Assembly: GCA_016584495.1 (NCBI GenBank) | Contig: WAID01000003.1 | Location: forward strand, 1,860,001 to 1,924,000 | DNA length: 64,000 nucleotides | DNA from: Celoporthe dispersa | Lineage: Eukaryota > Ascomycota > Sordariomycetes > Diaporthales > Cryphonectriaceae | Direction of reading: 5' to 3' | Shown: one piece after another, positions 11,045 to 22,123 of the stretch | How the letters are laid out: the number at the start of each line of letters is the position of its first letter | Numbering within the stretch: the first letter of the stretch is position 1 | Made by a program: the position numbers and the translations under genes | The notes under the pieces: model-generated | Told to the model about the DNA's origin: nothing | Database searches by the model: none | Seen by the model: only the letters and a program-made list of their open reading frames with translations

Positions 11045-13591
11045 TCAGGCTGCACCTTGGGGCTTGTCCTGGGGAATCACGGGCACCTTGCCGCCGCCAC
11101 CCTGGATGGTCTCCCACGCCTTGCCCGCCTTGTCCGTCGTCCAGCTCCACGCCTTGCCGAACTGGTCCTTGGCCCAGTCCAGGGCCCCCTTGGCGGAGTC
11201 GCCTATGCTCCCGAGCAGGTCACTGTCGCCTTCGCCGGGAGGGTCGACGCCGACGGGGGCCGACACTTGGCCTGTGGCCACGGGATCTACGCCGAGGTCT
11301 TTGGAGGGAGAGGGAGCCGGAGCCGAAGCCGGAGCCGGAGTTGGTGTCGGAGTGAGAGTGTAGCTGGTGACGGGATCGGAGGGGACCTCGACGGCGGGGA
11401 CCTCATCGTGTAGGCCGGTGGTCTTTAGTGGGAGGCGGAGAGTGCCGTTGTTAGGCGCAGGGGTGAGGCCGATCGAGTCACAGAGGATGTTGTAGACTTC
11501 GATGTTTTCTAGAGGCGCGTTGCGTGCCTGGTTAGTCTTTGGCTGGCACGTTTGGGCTCGACCAGGTGGCTGTGGAGAGAAAAGGAGGGGGGGGGGGGTT
11601 GGAGAGGCTCACGAAATGGCTCGACCCTGCTGCCCGGCTGGTGGGGAAAAGCAGGGCCGCGGGCGATGAAGATGGCCCGCATCAGAGGGTGTTCGTGGTC
11701 GTACCCGTGCAGGCCTCGCGGGTGGTACACCAGGCCGTTCGCCCTGGCGTCTTCAATGTCGAACTCCTTCTTGTCGACGATGGCCCAGCCGGTCTTGGGC
11801 ACGATCCAGAGCGGTGCGATGCGCTCGTTGCTGGAGAAGTGGTACCGCTCAGGCATGTTGACGTCGCGTAGATAGACGTCGAAGTTTGGGTTGGTGCTGG
11901 CCTTGTCGAGGAGGCCCTGGTACATCTCGTCGAGATCGGAGGGGTTCTTGGGCCGCAGGCCGACCAGGGGGCCAGCCGTCGACGTGGTCGACCTTGCTGA
12001 GGTCCACGAGGTCCTCCATCTGGATCATCCGGGACACATCGGTCGTGGCCATGCCGTGGTCCGACACAACAATCACATTGACAATGCCCGTCAGGTTCCG
12101 AGCCTCCAGGCCCAGGAAGATGTCGTCGAGCATCGTGTCGGCGTGCTGGATCGTGGAGCGTATCTCGGTGCTGTTGGGCCCGAACTTGTGGCCGTCAGCA
12201 TCGACGTTTGGCACGTAGGCTGCGATCAGCTGTGGCCTCATGTCCTCCGTCCTGGCATGCGTGTCCTCCAGGCCGGGCTTGTCTAGAAACTCAAAGATCC
12301 TCGCGACCTTGTTGGATAGCTTCTCCTGGCCGTTGTACTGGTCGATAAAGGCAGGCTCGACACCGCCGAGGTGAGCCTCACTGCCAGGCCACATGTGGAC
12401 CGCGGTCCGGATGCCGTGCTGTTCTGCTGTGACCCAGAACGGCTCCCCATTCCACCACTTCGACTGCATGCTGACATCTGTATCCGTGTAGTAGAACTCC
12501 TGTTGTAGTTTCGGGTCCCAGAAGCTGTTTCCCACAATCCCGTGGGCTTCTGGGTACAGGCCAGTAGCCAAGGTGAAGTGATTCTGGGCGGAGAAAGGGG
12601 AGAAAGAGACCAGTCAGCTGCTAAATCTGATACATATCAAGAAAAGAAACATAAAGAAAGAGAGAAAAAAAGAAACACTTACAGGAAATGTGACACTCGG
12701 GAAGGACGGGTTCATATATAATGGCGAGACGCCCTCCTTCACAAAAGCGTTTAGCCTCGGAGTCAACCCTCGCTGGAGGAAGTCCGCCCTGAACCCGTCC
12801 AGGCTGATAATGAGCGTGGTGGGTGCAAAGAGCGCAGTGCCATTGCTGACAAGAGTCTGCGCCCTGAGAGTTGCGGTCTTGGCAGACATCTTCCAGGCCA
12901 CAAATGCCAACGCCGCAAAGGCCGCCGCGATCGACACGTATATCAGAGCCCATCGCCAGCGATCCCTCCTCCGCTGCCTCTTTGCATCTGCCAGGTACCG
13001 AAGGCCGCGCCTGTCGAGCTCGTCGCTGTCCTCCCTGTCGCTGCACCCCGCCGAGCTGCCCGTCCTGAGCCCGCCCTCCTCTAGCTCAAACATCAGCTCC
13101 CCGTCTTCGCCGTCGTGGGCCTTCTCCAGCAGCCTCTCCTTCTTCTCCCTCCTCCTCTGCCGCCTCTGGCTCCTGGCCTCGCCCCGCAGGTCCTCCGTCG
13201 ACACCTGCTGCGACAGCTTGTCCTCCGCAGGGCTGACAGACCGGCTGCCGGCGCTCCGAGGGCGACCGCCGTTAGCCCCGGAGAAGAGGTTGATGGGCGC
13301 CCGTATCGACAGGCCCGACACCTTTCGCTTCTGGCTTGACCCCCTGCGCTCGCGCTCCTGACGCCTGCGCGCGTCTATCACGAGCTGGTCCATCTCTTCC
13401 TCCTCGAGCAGGACGATCCGGTCGTGGGCGCGCAGCTCGCGGCTGTTGCGGGCGCGGGCCTGGCGTTCGTCATCGTCGCTGTCCGAGTCTTGATCGCTGC
13501 GGAGGGAGTTCGCGTCTGGGTCGTAGCTCTTGGCCGAGAGGAGAGAGCTGTTGGGGGATTTGGGCCGGTTGAGGGGCCTGAGGAGAGGCAT
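11045..13591 (-). CDS. Ectonucleotide pyrophosphatase/phosphodiesterase (NPP family)
   Basis: A type I phosphodiesterase that hydrolyses nucleotide pyrophosphate or phosphodiester bonds, homologous to yeast Npp1/Npp2. Three exons: 13591-12683, 12583-11613, 11508-11045 (about 780 aa). A charged cytosolic tail of about 210 residues precedes one membrane segment (about 214-235), giving type II topology with an extracellular or luminal catalytic domain. Active-site motifs are present: ISLDGF (metal Asp265), SVTFPNHFT with the nucleophile Thr301, a VDADGHKFGP metal site, VSDHGM, and GYDHEHP. The C-terminus is a TPTPAPASAPAPS linker plus a Trp-rich amphipathic stretch. The second intron ends at an acceptor that restores VEPFQNIEVYN, the usual family sequence. 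One frame break: a five-G run (+ strand 11967-11971) must be four for DGWPLVGLRPKNPSD to read through. All catalytic parts are otherwise intact. Confidence 0.9.
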
Positions 13592-14951
13592 TGTCGTCGG
13601 GGGTAGTTGACTTTGGCGGGAGTTGTCGAGGAGGTTCGGTATTCTCTATCTGTGCGCAGCTTGCGCCACCAGCTTGGACCTACAAGACAAGAATGGTGTG
13701 CATGGTAGGTCTGAACACTGAAGGAGGGTTGGTTGCGATGGAGAAAAAAATGAGGTTCGTGGTTTCAGGGGGGGGGGAAAGAGAGAGGACTTATTTCATT
13801 TGCGAATTGCGTCTCCAATCTCTGTGACGCTGAATGCGTTATCGAGGTGGGTCAGGGCGGATGGGTGGGTGGGCAGGTATAATGTAGTGCAGCCCCCTAC
13901 CCTGATTTACTGTACATCTGATCTGGAGGGGAGTGGGGGGGCTGAGTGCAGAGCATTTTAAGTACTCAGCCTTGTTGATGACGAACACTCTCTACTGTGC
14001 ATAAGGCCCTCTTCATTGACTTTACTTATTTTTAGAGGGAAACCGAAAGAGGGAAAAAAAACCCCTTTCTTACCAGCTTGAGCTACTATAACTTTGTGGT
14101 GGCTTATTGCTCATCCTCTCTTGATTCTGGCTCTCTGCTTCACCGAGTAAGGCAGAGTACTGATTATTCATGCAGCCAGTCATCCTCCTTTGTGGGTGGC
14201 GATATCCAGTCTCTCATCATGATCTGGCAGCCACAAATGACAAGACATGTCTTGGTTGAAACATCCTGCTAAATTTTGAGAAGAATTTTGTATTCTTTGA
14301 ACAGAGGACAGAGGATGGATCAGCTAGACGTCACCGTTGAGCCCTGGATTTCATCAAATTGATAAAAGAAGATACACATAATATCTCCAGATTCCGGATT
14401 CCAAAATCTAAACTGCTGTTCATTGTCATATCCGTTCTCAATGATAGTATACCCTCTTGTAGGTCGGCAGGTTTGCACTGCACCAAGACCTGCGCCCGAG
14501 ATTGCAGCGGACAGTTGTGCCCTTGACCCGACAGTGAGTAATTACAGCGCCACCCTTTCGAGTATTACGATGCAGTACCTTGATATCAAATTTGCTCATG
14601 ATTACTTATGCCTCTTTGAAGATTATATGGATTCTGGTCGCAGTTCCTACCGACGGCTGCTGAACCAGTCGGATACACGCGAGCGGTGACATTCGCATAG
14701 CACATCTTCTTCCAGTCACACTGGGGAAGGACGGGAGGTTGGCTTGCTTCGGAAGAGACGCGGCAGGGTTGTACGCAGGGAATATGTGAGCACATCCGGC
14801 TCATCGCGTCCTGTCAGGGAGACATAGTCGGGGGCGCGGATATGTGCCGTGTCCATGGCGAGGGGATATAGGAACGATTTGATTCGGGACCAGTATAGAA
14901 TACGTCGACGGTGGGTTTCCTCCTGGTGGTGTCAAGGTCGGTCCTGATATT
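13592..14951. other. Intergenic region, 5' of the phosphodiesterase gene
   Basis: Presumed promoter and leader of the minus-strand phosphodiesterase gene, followed by moderately AT-richer sequence towards 14.9 kb. No reading frame here resembles a protein. Confidence 0.5.
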
Positions 14952-15474
14952 CTAGGGGCTCTCTGGAAATATTTGGACATGACCGTCATGATCTGCCGAG
15001 GGTGCGGGTGGAGCGAGACCAGAGCTGGCTCCCGGATCAGAGTTTCCTGTTACTCCTTCATTATTGCTGGAATCTTCATCGTGAGGTCCATCCTCTCTCT
15101 CCATATCCCGTCGGGCTGGATACTCGTCTAAGTATGGAACCATGATTGGTTGGAACCGAGACAGAAGCGGTCTTTTGAATTGCTCCCAGCTTCCTGCACA
15201 CCTTTGGATCCAGGAGCGGTGTTCCCTTGCGTCTGGTCTGTTGTCGTTCTCAATATCGAGGCTGTCCTGGGTGTCGTGGCGGTCATGCTGTGCCTGGAGG
15301 TGCGAGAGTTCGCTCTAGTGGTACAGGATGTCATCATCTATAACAATGAAGCTGGCTAGTGAGCTAAAACTAGAGACATACGTCTGGGTTGTCGTGTCTG
15401 GTAGCCCCGATGATGATGCCACGTGTGGTTGGCTGCGAATAATCAGCATTAGTGGACTTAGTTGGCAGCGTGTA
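14952..15474 (-). CDS. Candidate fragmentary gene, at least two 3'-terminal exons
   Basis: A 120-codon terminal exon (15314-14952) reads in one frame from SELSHLQAQHDRHDTQDS through QFKRPLLSRFQPIMVPYLDE to FPESP and a stop. Immediately 5' of it lies an intron with a strong GTATGT donor (at 15381) and a CCACTAG acceptor (at 15315). The preceding exon (upper end 15432 or 15474) reads PTTRGIIIGATRHDNPD in phase with it. Further coding-like sequence with a splice-like acceptor lies at about 15870-15972 on the same strand (KRQERRHHKKSNLGSG), but I could not join it. I do not recognise the protein. It may be a real gene with unresolved 5' exons, or a decaying copy. Confidence 0.4.
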
Positions 15475-16153
15475 CTATAGGTTCCGTGAGAAGGACTCGA
15501 AAGATATTCGTCCTTGCATAGTGGGCTGTCACTGCAGATCCGATATACCTGTAAACTTAATTTTGTGTGTGCTTTTTCCCCCCTGCTCTTTTTCTTTTTT
15601 TTTTTTTTTTAAAAAAAAGCGCGTAGTATTATTGTCATGCAGGACCAAGGGGACGTATGTTTATGGCTTACACATTGTGCTCCGACATGCATGTCTTACG
15701 GAAAACTTGGTTCAGTCTCCTGCATCTTATAGGTTCACGGCACAGCCACAAGAGGGGTTTGAAAGTGCATTTTCCATGCCCAAAACACAACATAGATGCC
15801 CAATGATCCATGGAAGCCCAACGGCCTGAATGCGTACATGCAGCCCGTAATACTGTGTTACCTCTTGGCATTGTTGCTCACACCACTGCAGCTCAAATAT
15901 AAGCCGGTTTGGCCCGGATCCCAAATTTGATTTCTTGTGATGTCGTCGTTCTTGTCTTTTTAATACTTTCTTAGTCACCGGACAGGGACGAAAAGTTCAG
16001 GCTTACTGCATATTTAATGACTTGCCGTTTCTCGTAGCCGGATTCATATTATTTTTTTCCTTCTCACTCCTTCATCCATGTCACCACCACCAGGTTCTGC
16101 CTCGATCACACCCCCCCCCCCCCAGAAAAAAAGTGATATGAGGGATTTCCTGC
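15475..16153. other. Mostly non-coding, possible upstream exon remnants
   Basis: Contains a T16A8 junction at 15595-15618, a 14-C run at 16110-16123, and an open stretch on the minus strand (15978-15727) that could hold an upstream exon of the fragmentary gene. Confidence 0.4.
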
Positions 16154-16160
16154 TATAAAT
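16154..16160 (+). promoter_or_regulatory. TATA box of rfeG
   Basis: TATAAAT 94 bases upstream of the rfeG start codon, a plausible fungal spacing. No other TATA-like sequence lies closer. Confidence 0.5.
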
Positions 16161-16253
16161 TTCTTATGCCCGCAGATTGACCTTGTTTCCAAGAGGAAAA
16201 AGACTACTATAAGGCTAGGTGTTTCAGCTTCGTTGTTAAAAAAGGAGTCCACA

Positions 16254-17192
16254 ATGCAGAACGAATATTTTGTGCCCAGAGAGGGCATCGACCGCGAGGT
16301 CATCACAGCAGATATATGCCGCTACCTCGGCAACGACGCCCTCGTCCGCCCAGGGACGTATGAAGAACCGCAGACGGGTCAGGTCCTGCAGGGCTTCATC
16401 ATCAAGAGCTCGCAGCCTCTGACCAGCGAGATGATACGACAGCTGAAGGCGGATTCGGCGCGGTGGCGGCAGGGAAGAAACGGCGGAGGTAGGTGAATAG
16501 TAAACACCCTTGGAGAGAGATGCCATAATATTTAATATGCCATGGACCGAAATTATTAACTCGTTGTTTGTTCTTTTCGTCACAGCAGTACAAGCACCAC
16601 CCCCACAACAACCACTACAGAACGGTCATCAAGCTGCCCGGCCAAGTTCTACCTCTTCGCCAGTATCTTCAATTTTCACACCCGACGCCCTCGCAGAGTC
16701 CCCGTACATCAATACTAGTAGTCATTACCCGCAAATGTACGCAGGCATGTCCCTGAGCTCTGGCTCTAGGGAGTGGGAGGCCAGGGAGCGCGCGGTCGAC
16801 GTCTCGTTGAATAATGCGAGTACCTCTGCGGCAGCCACCTCACAGATAAACGGCGGCGAGCTGAGGACCCCGTCGCGATCCTCCATGGTCAACGGCACGA
16901 TGGATGCAGATGGTGAGTACAGTGACTATTATCATCCACAGGGAAAAGGGGTGGCATCGAGTAAACGGCGGCGCTGACAGAAGAGGGCACATGAACAGCA
17001 GCGAGGGCGAGCTTCAGACAGCGGCTTGAGGATCTCGACTACGAGTGGGAGAGGAGAGAGCTTGCGTGGGGTTACATGGCCTTGGACGAACGGGAGCGCC
17101 GGACAGGCGAGCTGGACAGGCTAAGACATGATTACCAGAGGGCTCGTCAGGCCATCACTTCTCAGATGTCGAACCTGAGGAGTTCGAGATGA
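16254..17192 (+). CDS. rfeG: RfeG-type transcription factor homologue
   Basis: The N-terminus NEYFVPREGIDREVITADIC, followed by RYLGNDALVRPGTYE, is the hallmark of fungal proteins annotated as transcription factor RfeG. Three exons: 16254-16488; 16586 (or 16589)-16912; 16999-17192 (about 251 aa). Intron 1 starts GTAGGT and ends CACAG. Intron 2 (16913-16998) has a perfect GTGAGT donor, a GCTGAC branch-like site and an ATGAACAG acceptor. Without removing it, translation stops at 16977 just after SSKRRR. The last exon encodes a Glu/Arg-rich predicted coiled coil (QRLEDLDYEWERRELAW...). The middle is Ser/Pro/Gln-rich. The start was chosen as the first ATG (ACAATGC context) 94 bases after a TATA box. 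The biochemical role is uncertain; the name comes from family annotation. Confidence 0.85.
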
Positions 17193-17630
17193 GAAAGAAG
17201 GGGCCTGGGCACTTTTTTTCTTTCTTCCTCTTATTCTCTCTCGGTTCCACCAGTGATAGAGTGTGTGATGATGCACAGCAGGCACAACAGCAGAAAGCAG
17301 AACGACATCATAATTACAGAGGAGAAGAAGTGTGGTGCGAAGCCACGCCTTGGGCAATGTTGTACATACATCTTGAGACGTAAGTGTAAGGGGGATCTGG
17401 GGGACTCCTGACAATAATCATGAGCTCGACGTTAAGCTTGTACTTACTTTTGCAGCGAAGAGCTATTAAAGCTTGAAGTCTCTGGCCACTTGGAACTCAT
17501 GCTCTTTCCCCCCCCCCCCCCTTCTTCTTTAAGAATGCTCGCTTGTGGTGATCGCTTACTTGCATGTCTAGATGGGAATTTGACAAGACGGTCAAGGTAG
17601 ATTGTGGCTCTGACCCCATTTATTCCTCCA
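17193..17630. other. Short convergent 3' region
   Basis: 3' ends of rfeG (+) and isovaleryl-CoA dehydrogenase (-) face each other across 438 bases. There is a 13-base C run near 17509-17521. Nothing else is seen. Confidence 0.6.
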
Positions 17631-19069
17631 TCACACAGAGTAGCTCGCATATTCCTTGTTGAAAGCCCGGCCTATAACCATCCGCCTCACCTCTGATGTA
17701 CCAGCACCAATCTCGTAGAGTTTTGCACTGTACGTTAGGTTTTTTTTTTCAAGGTTAGCAAAAGACATTCTTCAAATAGACACAACATCCGCCAGTACAG
17801 TGAAGCTTACTCTCTCAATATCCTCGAGGCCGGCATCTCCTCCACGTAGCCCATCCCGCCGAGCACCTGTATGCAGTCGAGGCCACACTCTGTCGCCCTC
17901 TCTGCCGCGTAGAGGATCGCACCCGCACAGTCCTGCGTCCTGATGACCCCTTCCTCATCGACCGCCCTGGCCGTGGCGTACGTGTAGGCCCGGCTCGCCT
18001 GGTACTTGGTGTACATATCCGCCAGCCTGCCCTGCACGGCCTGAAACGTCCCGATGGGCTGGCCAAACTGCTTCCTGGTGTGGGCAAAGGGCAGCGCCAC
18101 GTCCAGGGCCGCCTGCATCAGGCCCAGGGGACCTGCGCTGAGCACCAGCCTCTCCAGGTCGAGGCCCTCCATCAACACGCGCACGCCACCGTTGATCTTG
18201 CCCAGAACGTTGGCATCCGGCACGAAGACGCCGTCAAAGACCAGCTCGCCAGTATTGCTGCCCCGCATTCCCATCTTGTCCAGCTTCCTCGCACACGCGA
18301 AGCCCTTGGCGCCCTCGGTCTCGACGATGAAGGCCGTGATGCCTTTGCTCCCTGCGTCGGGCTCCGTCTTGGCGTACACGACGATGAAGTGTGCGTCGGG
18401 GCCGTTGGTGATCCACATCTTGCTCCCGTCCAGGACGTAGCCGCCATCGACCTTCTTGGCCGTGGTGCGCATGCTCACGACATCACTGCCGGCGCCGCTC
18501 TCGCTCATGGCCAGGGCGCCAACCTTCTCGCCGGCGATGAGCCCTGGCAGGAAGCGGGCCTTTTGGTCGGGCGAGCCGTTGAGCTGCAGCTGGTTGACGC
18601 ACAGCTGGCTGTGAGCGGCGTAGCTGAGGGCCACGGACCCGGAGGCGCGCGACAGCTCCTCCATGACCACACAGTGCGCCTGGTAGCCCATGGCCAGACC
18701 GCCGACGTCCTCGTCCGCCGTGATACCTAGAAATCCTGCGCCGCCCAGCTTGGCCCACATCTCGGGAGGGAAGTTGTTGGTCTTGTCGACAGCGGCGGCG
18801 ACGTCGGGGCTGATCTCGCGCCGTGTGAACTCTTGCACGCGCTCGCGGAGCTCGTCTAGGTCGGCCTGGGTGGGCGGCACAAAGCCCTGGGGGTGCTTGG
18901 AGGTGGAGGCATATCTCCTTGGGGATCTTGATGGTGAGAGAGCTGCTGCTACTGGGGAAGAACGAGCATGGAGGAGAAGGACAGGGGAGGAAGAAGCAGA
19001 GGGCCTGGTCAGGGGCCGCCTCGCTGGACGGGCCAGACTGTGTAATAACAGTGCTCCTGAGGAGGACAT
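17631..19069 (-). CDS. ivdA: Isovaleryl-CoA dehydrogenase, mitochondrial
   Basis: A flavoprotein oxidising isovaleryl-CoA to 3-methylcrotonyl-CoA in leucine catabolism, passing electrons to ETF. Exons 19069-17811 and 17727-17631 give 451 aa, the normal length. The start MSSSGALLLHSLARPARR opens a Ser/Arg/Ala-rich mitochondrial presequence of about 55 residues. The acyl-CoA dehydrogenase signatures are present: LAMSESGAGSDV, WITNGPDA, the DLERLV segment carrying the catalytic Glu characteristic of IVD rather than of other acyl-CoA dehydrogenases, and VLGGMGYVEE. The intron (GTAAGC to GTACAG) rejoins ILRD to AKLYEIGAGTSEVRRM. The open frame extends 33 codons upstream of the chosen Met, but without presequence character. 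No frame breaks. It is divergent from the carboxylase beta-subunit gene. Confidence 0.96.
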
Positions 19070-19608
19070 TGTGCTGAGGGATGATGGATCTGGCCCAATA
19101 ACCAAGTAAATTGAGAGAAATTTAGGCTCATGTGTGTGTGGAAAGAAAGAAGAGCAGCAGATTATCACGGATGAGGCCCGAGGTTGGCGAGTGAGGCGAG
19201 CTGCAGCAAGTTGAGGCAGGTGCTTAGATGGTCGCGTAGGCTCGGCATAACGTAGAACCAGCGAAACCCCGGGTTGTCAATTAGCGGATGACGTCGCTTA
19301 AACGCGGGCCGAGGATGGAGAATCCGGGGAAGGAACAGAGGAAGTATCTACACTAGTAAATGTACAGTACGGCACAGTGCCTAGTCCATAGTAACAATGG
19401 AGGGAGAAGCTGCAGTGGACAGCGGCTCTAGGTTCTCAACGTCGTCACCGGATCTCGGGACAATCTTCTTCTTGTCCTTGTCCTCAACATCGTGCCCACT
19501 AAAGTACTCTTGGATACCCTTCCTCTTCCTCCTTCTTGTTCTGCTCAATGTAACAAGGTCTGCTGCACGGGGGCGTACGAGCCACGACAACCTCTCCCGA
19601 CCCAAACA
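19070..19608. promoter_or_regulatory. Bidirectional promoter of the leucine-catabolism pair
   Basis: 539 bases lie between the two divergent start codons. Two CCGAGG hexamers (19178-19183 and 19309-19314) match the reverse complement of the CCTCGG site bound by FarA/FarB-type regulators of fatty-acid and acyl-CoA catabolism in Aspergillus. A TGACGTC palindrome lies at 19289-19295 (bZIP/CRE type). No TATA box is evident. The sites are read directly; their use is inferred. Confidence 0.55.
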
Positions 19609-21646
19609 ATGTCGTCGTCCATCCGAGGCTCAAGACGAGTCATCATCTCCACAATAGCCCGTCCCCCCTCGTCGTCGTCGTCGACCCACCCCCTCCTCAA
19701 CCACTGCCCTGCTGTCTCCAGGGTGGTAAATGTGCGCAGAGCGAGCTCGAGACCCGTCCTCACACCTCGCCCTAGACAGAGAGAAGGGGCTCCTCCTCTG
19801 AACCAGAACACCACCAGGCGCAACATCGCGACCTTTACGCCGCCGTACCAAGCCCAGGCCATCTCCACGATCCAGACCGTCGTCGACCCCTCCAGCGATG
19901 ACTTCAAGGAGAACCAGCGCGCCATGGACGAGGCCATGGCCCGCCTCACCGAGCTGACCCGCAAGGTATCAGAAGGAGGCCCGCCGACGGCCAGGGAAAA
20001 ACACATTGCGCGCGGGAAGATGCTGCCGAGGGACCGTGTCACCGCCCTGATCGACCCAGGGACGACGTTCATGGAGCTGAGCGCTCTCGCGGGCCACGAG
20101 CTGTATCCCGAGGCGGAGGTACCCGCGGCGGGGATCATCACGGGGGTCGGAGTCGTCGAGGGTGTTACCTGCATGATTGTTGCCAACGACAGCACCGTCA
20201 AGGGAGGGACCTACTATCCCATCACCGTGAAGAAGCACCTGCGCGCGCAGGCCGTTGCGCAGGAGAACAGACTACCGTGTGTTGCGCCCACCCCCTCCCC
20301 CCCAATGCGCCCGAGTGATGCGTGAGCTGACAATGGAGTGTGTGTGCTCTTCCCTTTCCCCCCTAAATATAGGTGCATCTACCTGGTCGACTCGGGCGGC
20401 GCCAACCTTCCACACCAGGCAGACGTCTTTTCCAGACCGCGACCACTTCGGCCGCATCTTCTACAACCAGGCACGCATGTCCGCCGCCGGCATCCCTCAG
20501 ATCTCCGTCGTCATGGGGCCCTGCACCGCCGGTGGCGCCTACGTCCCAGCCATGTCCGACGAGAGCATCATCGTCCAGGAACAAGGCCACATCTTCCTCG
20601 CAGGCCCGCCCCTGGTCAAGGCCGCCACGGGCGAGTCCGTCAGCGCCGAGGACCTGGGCGGCGGCAAGATGCACAGCAGCGTGTCAGGCGTGACGGACTA
20701 CCTCGCCGTGGACGATGCGCACGCCCTCGTGCTGGCCAGACGGTGCGTGAGCAACCTTAACTGGCCGAGCCGGGCTGCTCCAGCAGCAGCAGCAGCCAGG
20801 ACGGAGGACGGGGGCTTCAGCGAGCCGCTCTATCCTCCTTCCGAGCTGCTAGGCATCGCCTCGACGAACCTGCGCAGGCCGCTGCCCATCCACGAGGTCA
20901 TCGCCAGGATCGTCGACGGCTCTGCCTTTGCCGAGTTCAAGCGCGACTACGGGACCACCCTGGTGACCGGCTTCGCGCACATTTACGGGCAGAAGGTCGG
21001 CATCGTCGCCAACAACGGGATCCTCTTCTCGGCGTCGGCGCTCAAGGGCGCCCACTTCATCCAGCTGTGCGGCCAGCGCGGCATCCCGCTCGTCTTCCTG
21101 CAGAACATCAGCGGCTTCATGGTCGGCACCGACGCCGAGAGGGAGGGGATCGCCAAGAACGGCGCCAAGCTGGTCACGGCCGTCGCCTGTGCCGATGTGC
21201 CCAAGCTCACCGTCGTCGTCGGCGGGAGCTACGGCGCAGGCAACTACGGCATGTGCGGCCGTGCCTACTCGCCCAGGTTTCTCTGGATGTGGCCCAACGC
21301 GAGGATAGGCGTCATGGGAGGCGAGCAGCTGGCTGCCGTGATGGAGACGGTGGGCAAGACCGTGGACGCGGGCCTCAAGGAGAGGATCGAGAAGGAGAGT
21401 GACGCTGTCTACTCGAGTGCGAGGCTATGGGTGAGTGGTCACTCCTTTTTTTTTCTCTTTCTTGTCTTTTCTTTCTTTCTCGACACGCTGTAGTCCAAAG
21501 TACTAACAGACAACTCGACCAAGGATGACGGTGTGATCCCGCCACAACATACTCGCCAGTATCTCGGACTCGGCCTGAGGGCTGCCATGTCAGGCCGGAA
21601 CGAGGTCAAGCCTGGTGATACCAAGTTTGGCGTGTTCAGGATGTAG
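19609..21646 (+). CDS. mccB: Methylcrotonoyl-CoA carboxylase beta subunit, mitochondrial
   Basis: The non-biotin carboxyltransferase subunit that transfers CO2 from biotin to 3-methylcrotonyl-CoA, the step after isovaleryl-CoA dehydrogenase. Exons: 19609-20276, 20373-21430, 21524-21646 (about 615 aa). A Ser/Arg-rich presequence of about 75 residues precedes the mature protein. Motifs: LVDSGGANLP, MGPCTAGGAYVPAMSDE, QNISGFMVG, VVGGSYGAGNYGMCGRAYSP, MWPNARIGVMGGEQ, ending in DTKFGVFRM. Both introns have good sites (GTGTGT to TATAG; GTGAGT to CCAAG with TACTAAC). One frame break: the TTTT run at 20428-20431 should be TTT so that ADVF is followed by PDRDHFGR. The partner biotinylated alpha subunit is not in this window. 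Confidence 0.94.
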
Positions 21647-22123
21647 CTGGCAAAGCAGAAGCCCATGAGGACGACGCTCTCGCGTGAACAATAGATATTC
21701 TCGAGTCATCACACCATCTTGTGACGTGAGAGAATCCTACTACTCACTGCACGGCGGTCCAGTCTCATAGCCCATGATCAACCAACCAACTGAATTGATT
21801 CATACCCTCAAGGTCAGCACCAATGCTGGTGAGTCGCCATGTCCATCAGTCGAGGGACTGAGCTGTCATTATGCTCCCGCGATTTTTTCTCCCCCTATAA
21901 ATTCCACAACCAGAGGCTGTCCACAGGGCCCCTTTCCCTGACAAGTACGCGTAACGAGTATTGGCAGCCCACTTCTCTTGACGATACACATTCCAAGGAG
22001 CCCCCCCCCCCGCGTTGATCTGCTCAACCAGGCTCCTGAGAGTGAATTAATTCATAGCCCCGCCCTCCGTGTCCGGCCACTGCTTCTTATTCCAGCAGGC
22101 TTGACACCCACCCACTCGCAGCA
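21647..22123. other. Intergenic region with TATA-containing promoter
   Basis: 3' end of mccB and promoter of the next gene. TATAAAT at 21896-21902 lies 222 bases before the following ATG. There is a ten-C run at 22001-22010. Confidence 0.6.
21896..21902 (+). promoter_or_regulatory. TATA box
   Basis: TATAAAT upstream of the ATG at 22124, embedded in a CT-rich leader-like stretch. Confidence 0.45.

Noticed and set aside
16913..16941. A 29-base GTGAGT...CACAG intron in rfeG
   Set aside because: Too short for a fungal spliceosomal intron; the 86-base alternative restores a better protein.
16510..16977. Gene ending at the stop at 16977
   Set aside because: The stop lies inside an intron with strong splice sites; the downstream exon clearly encodes protein in phase.
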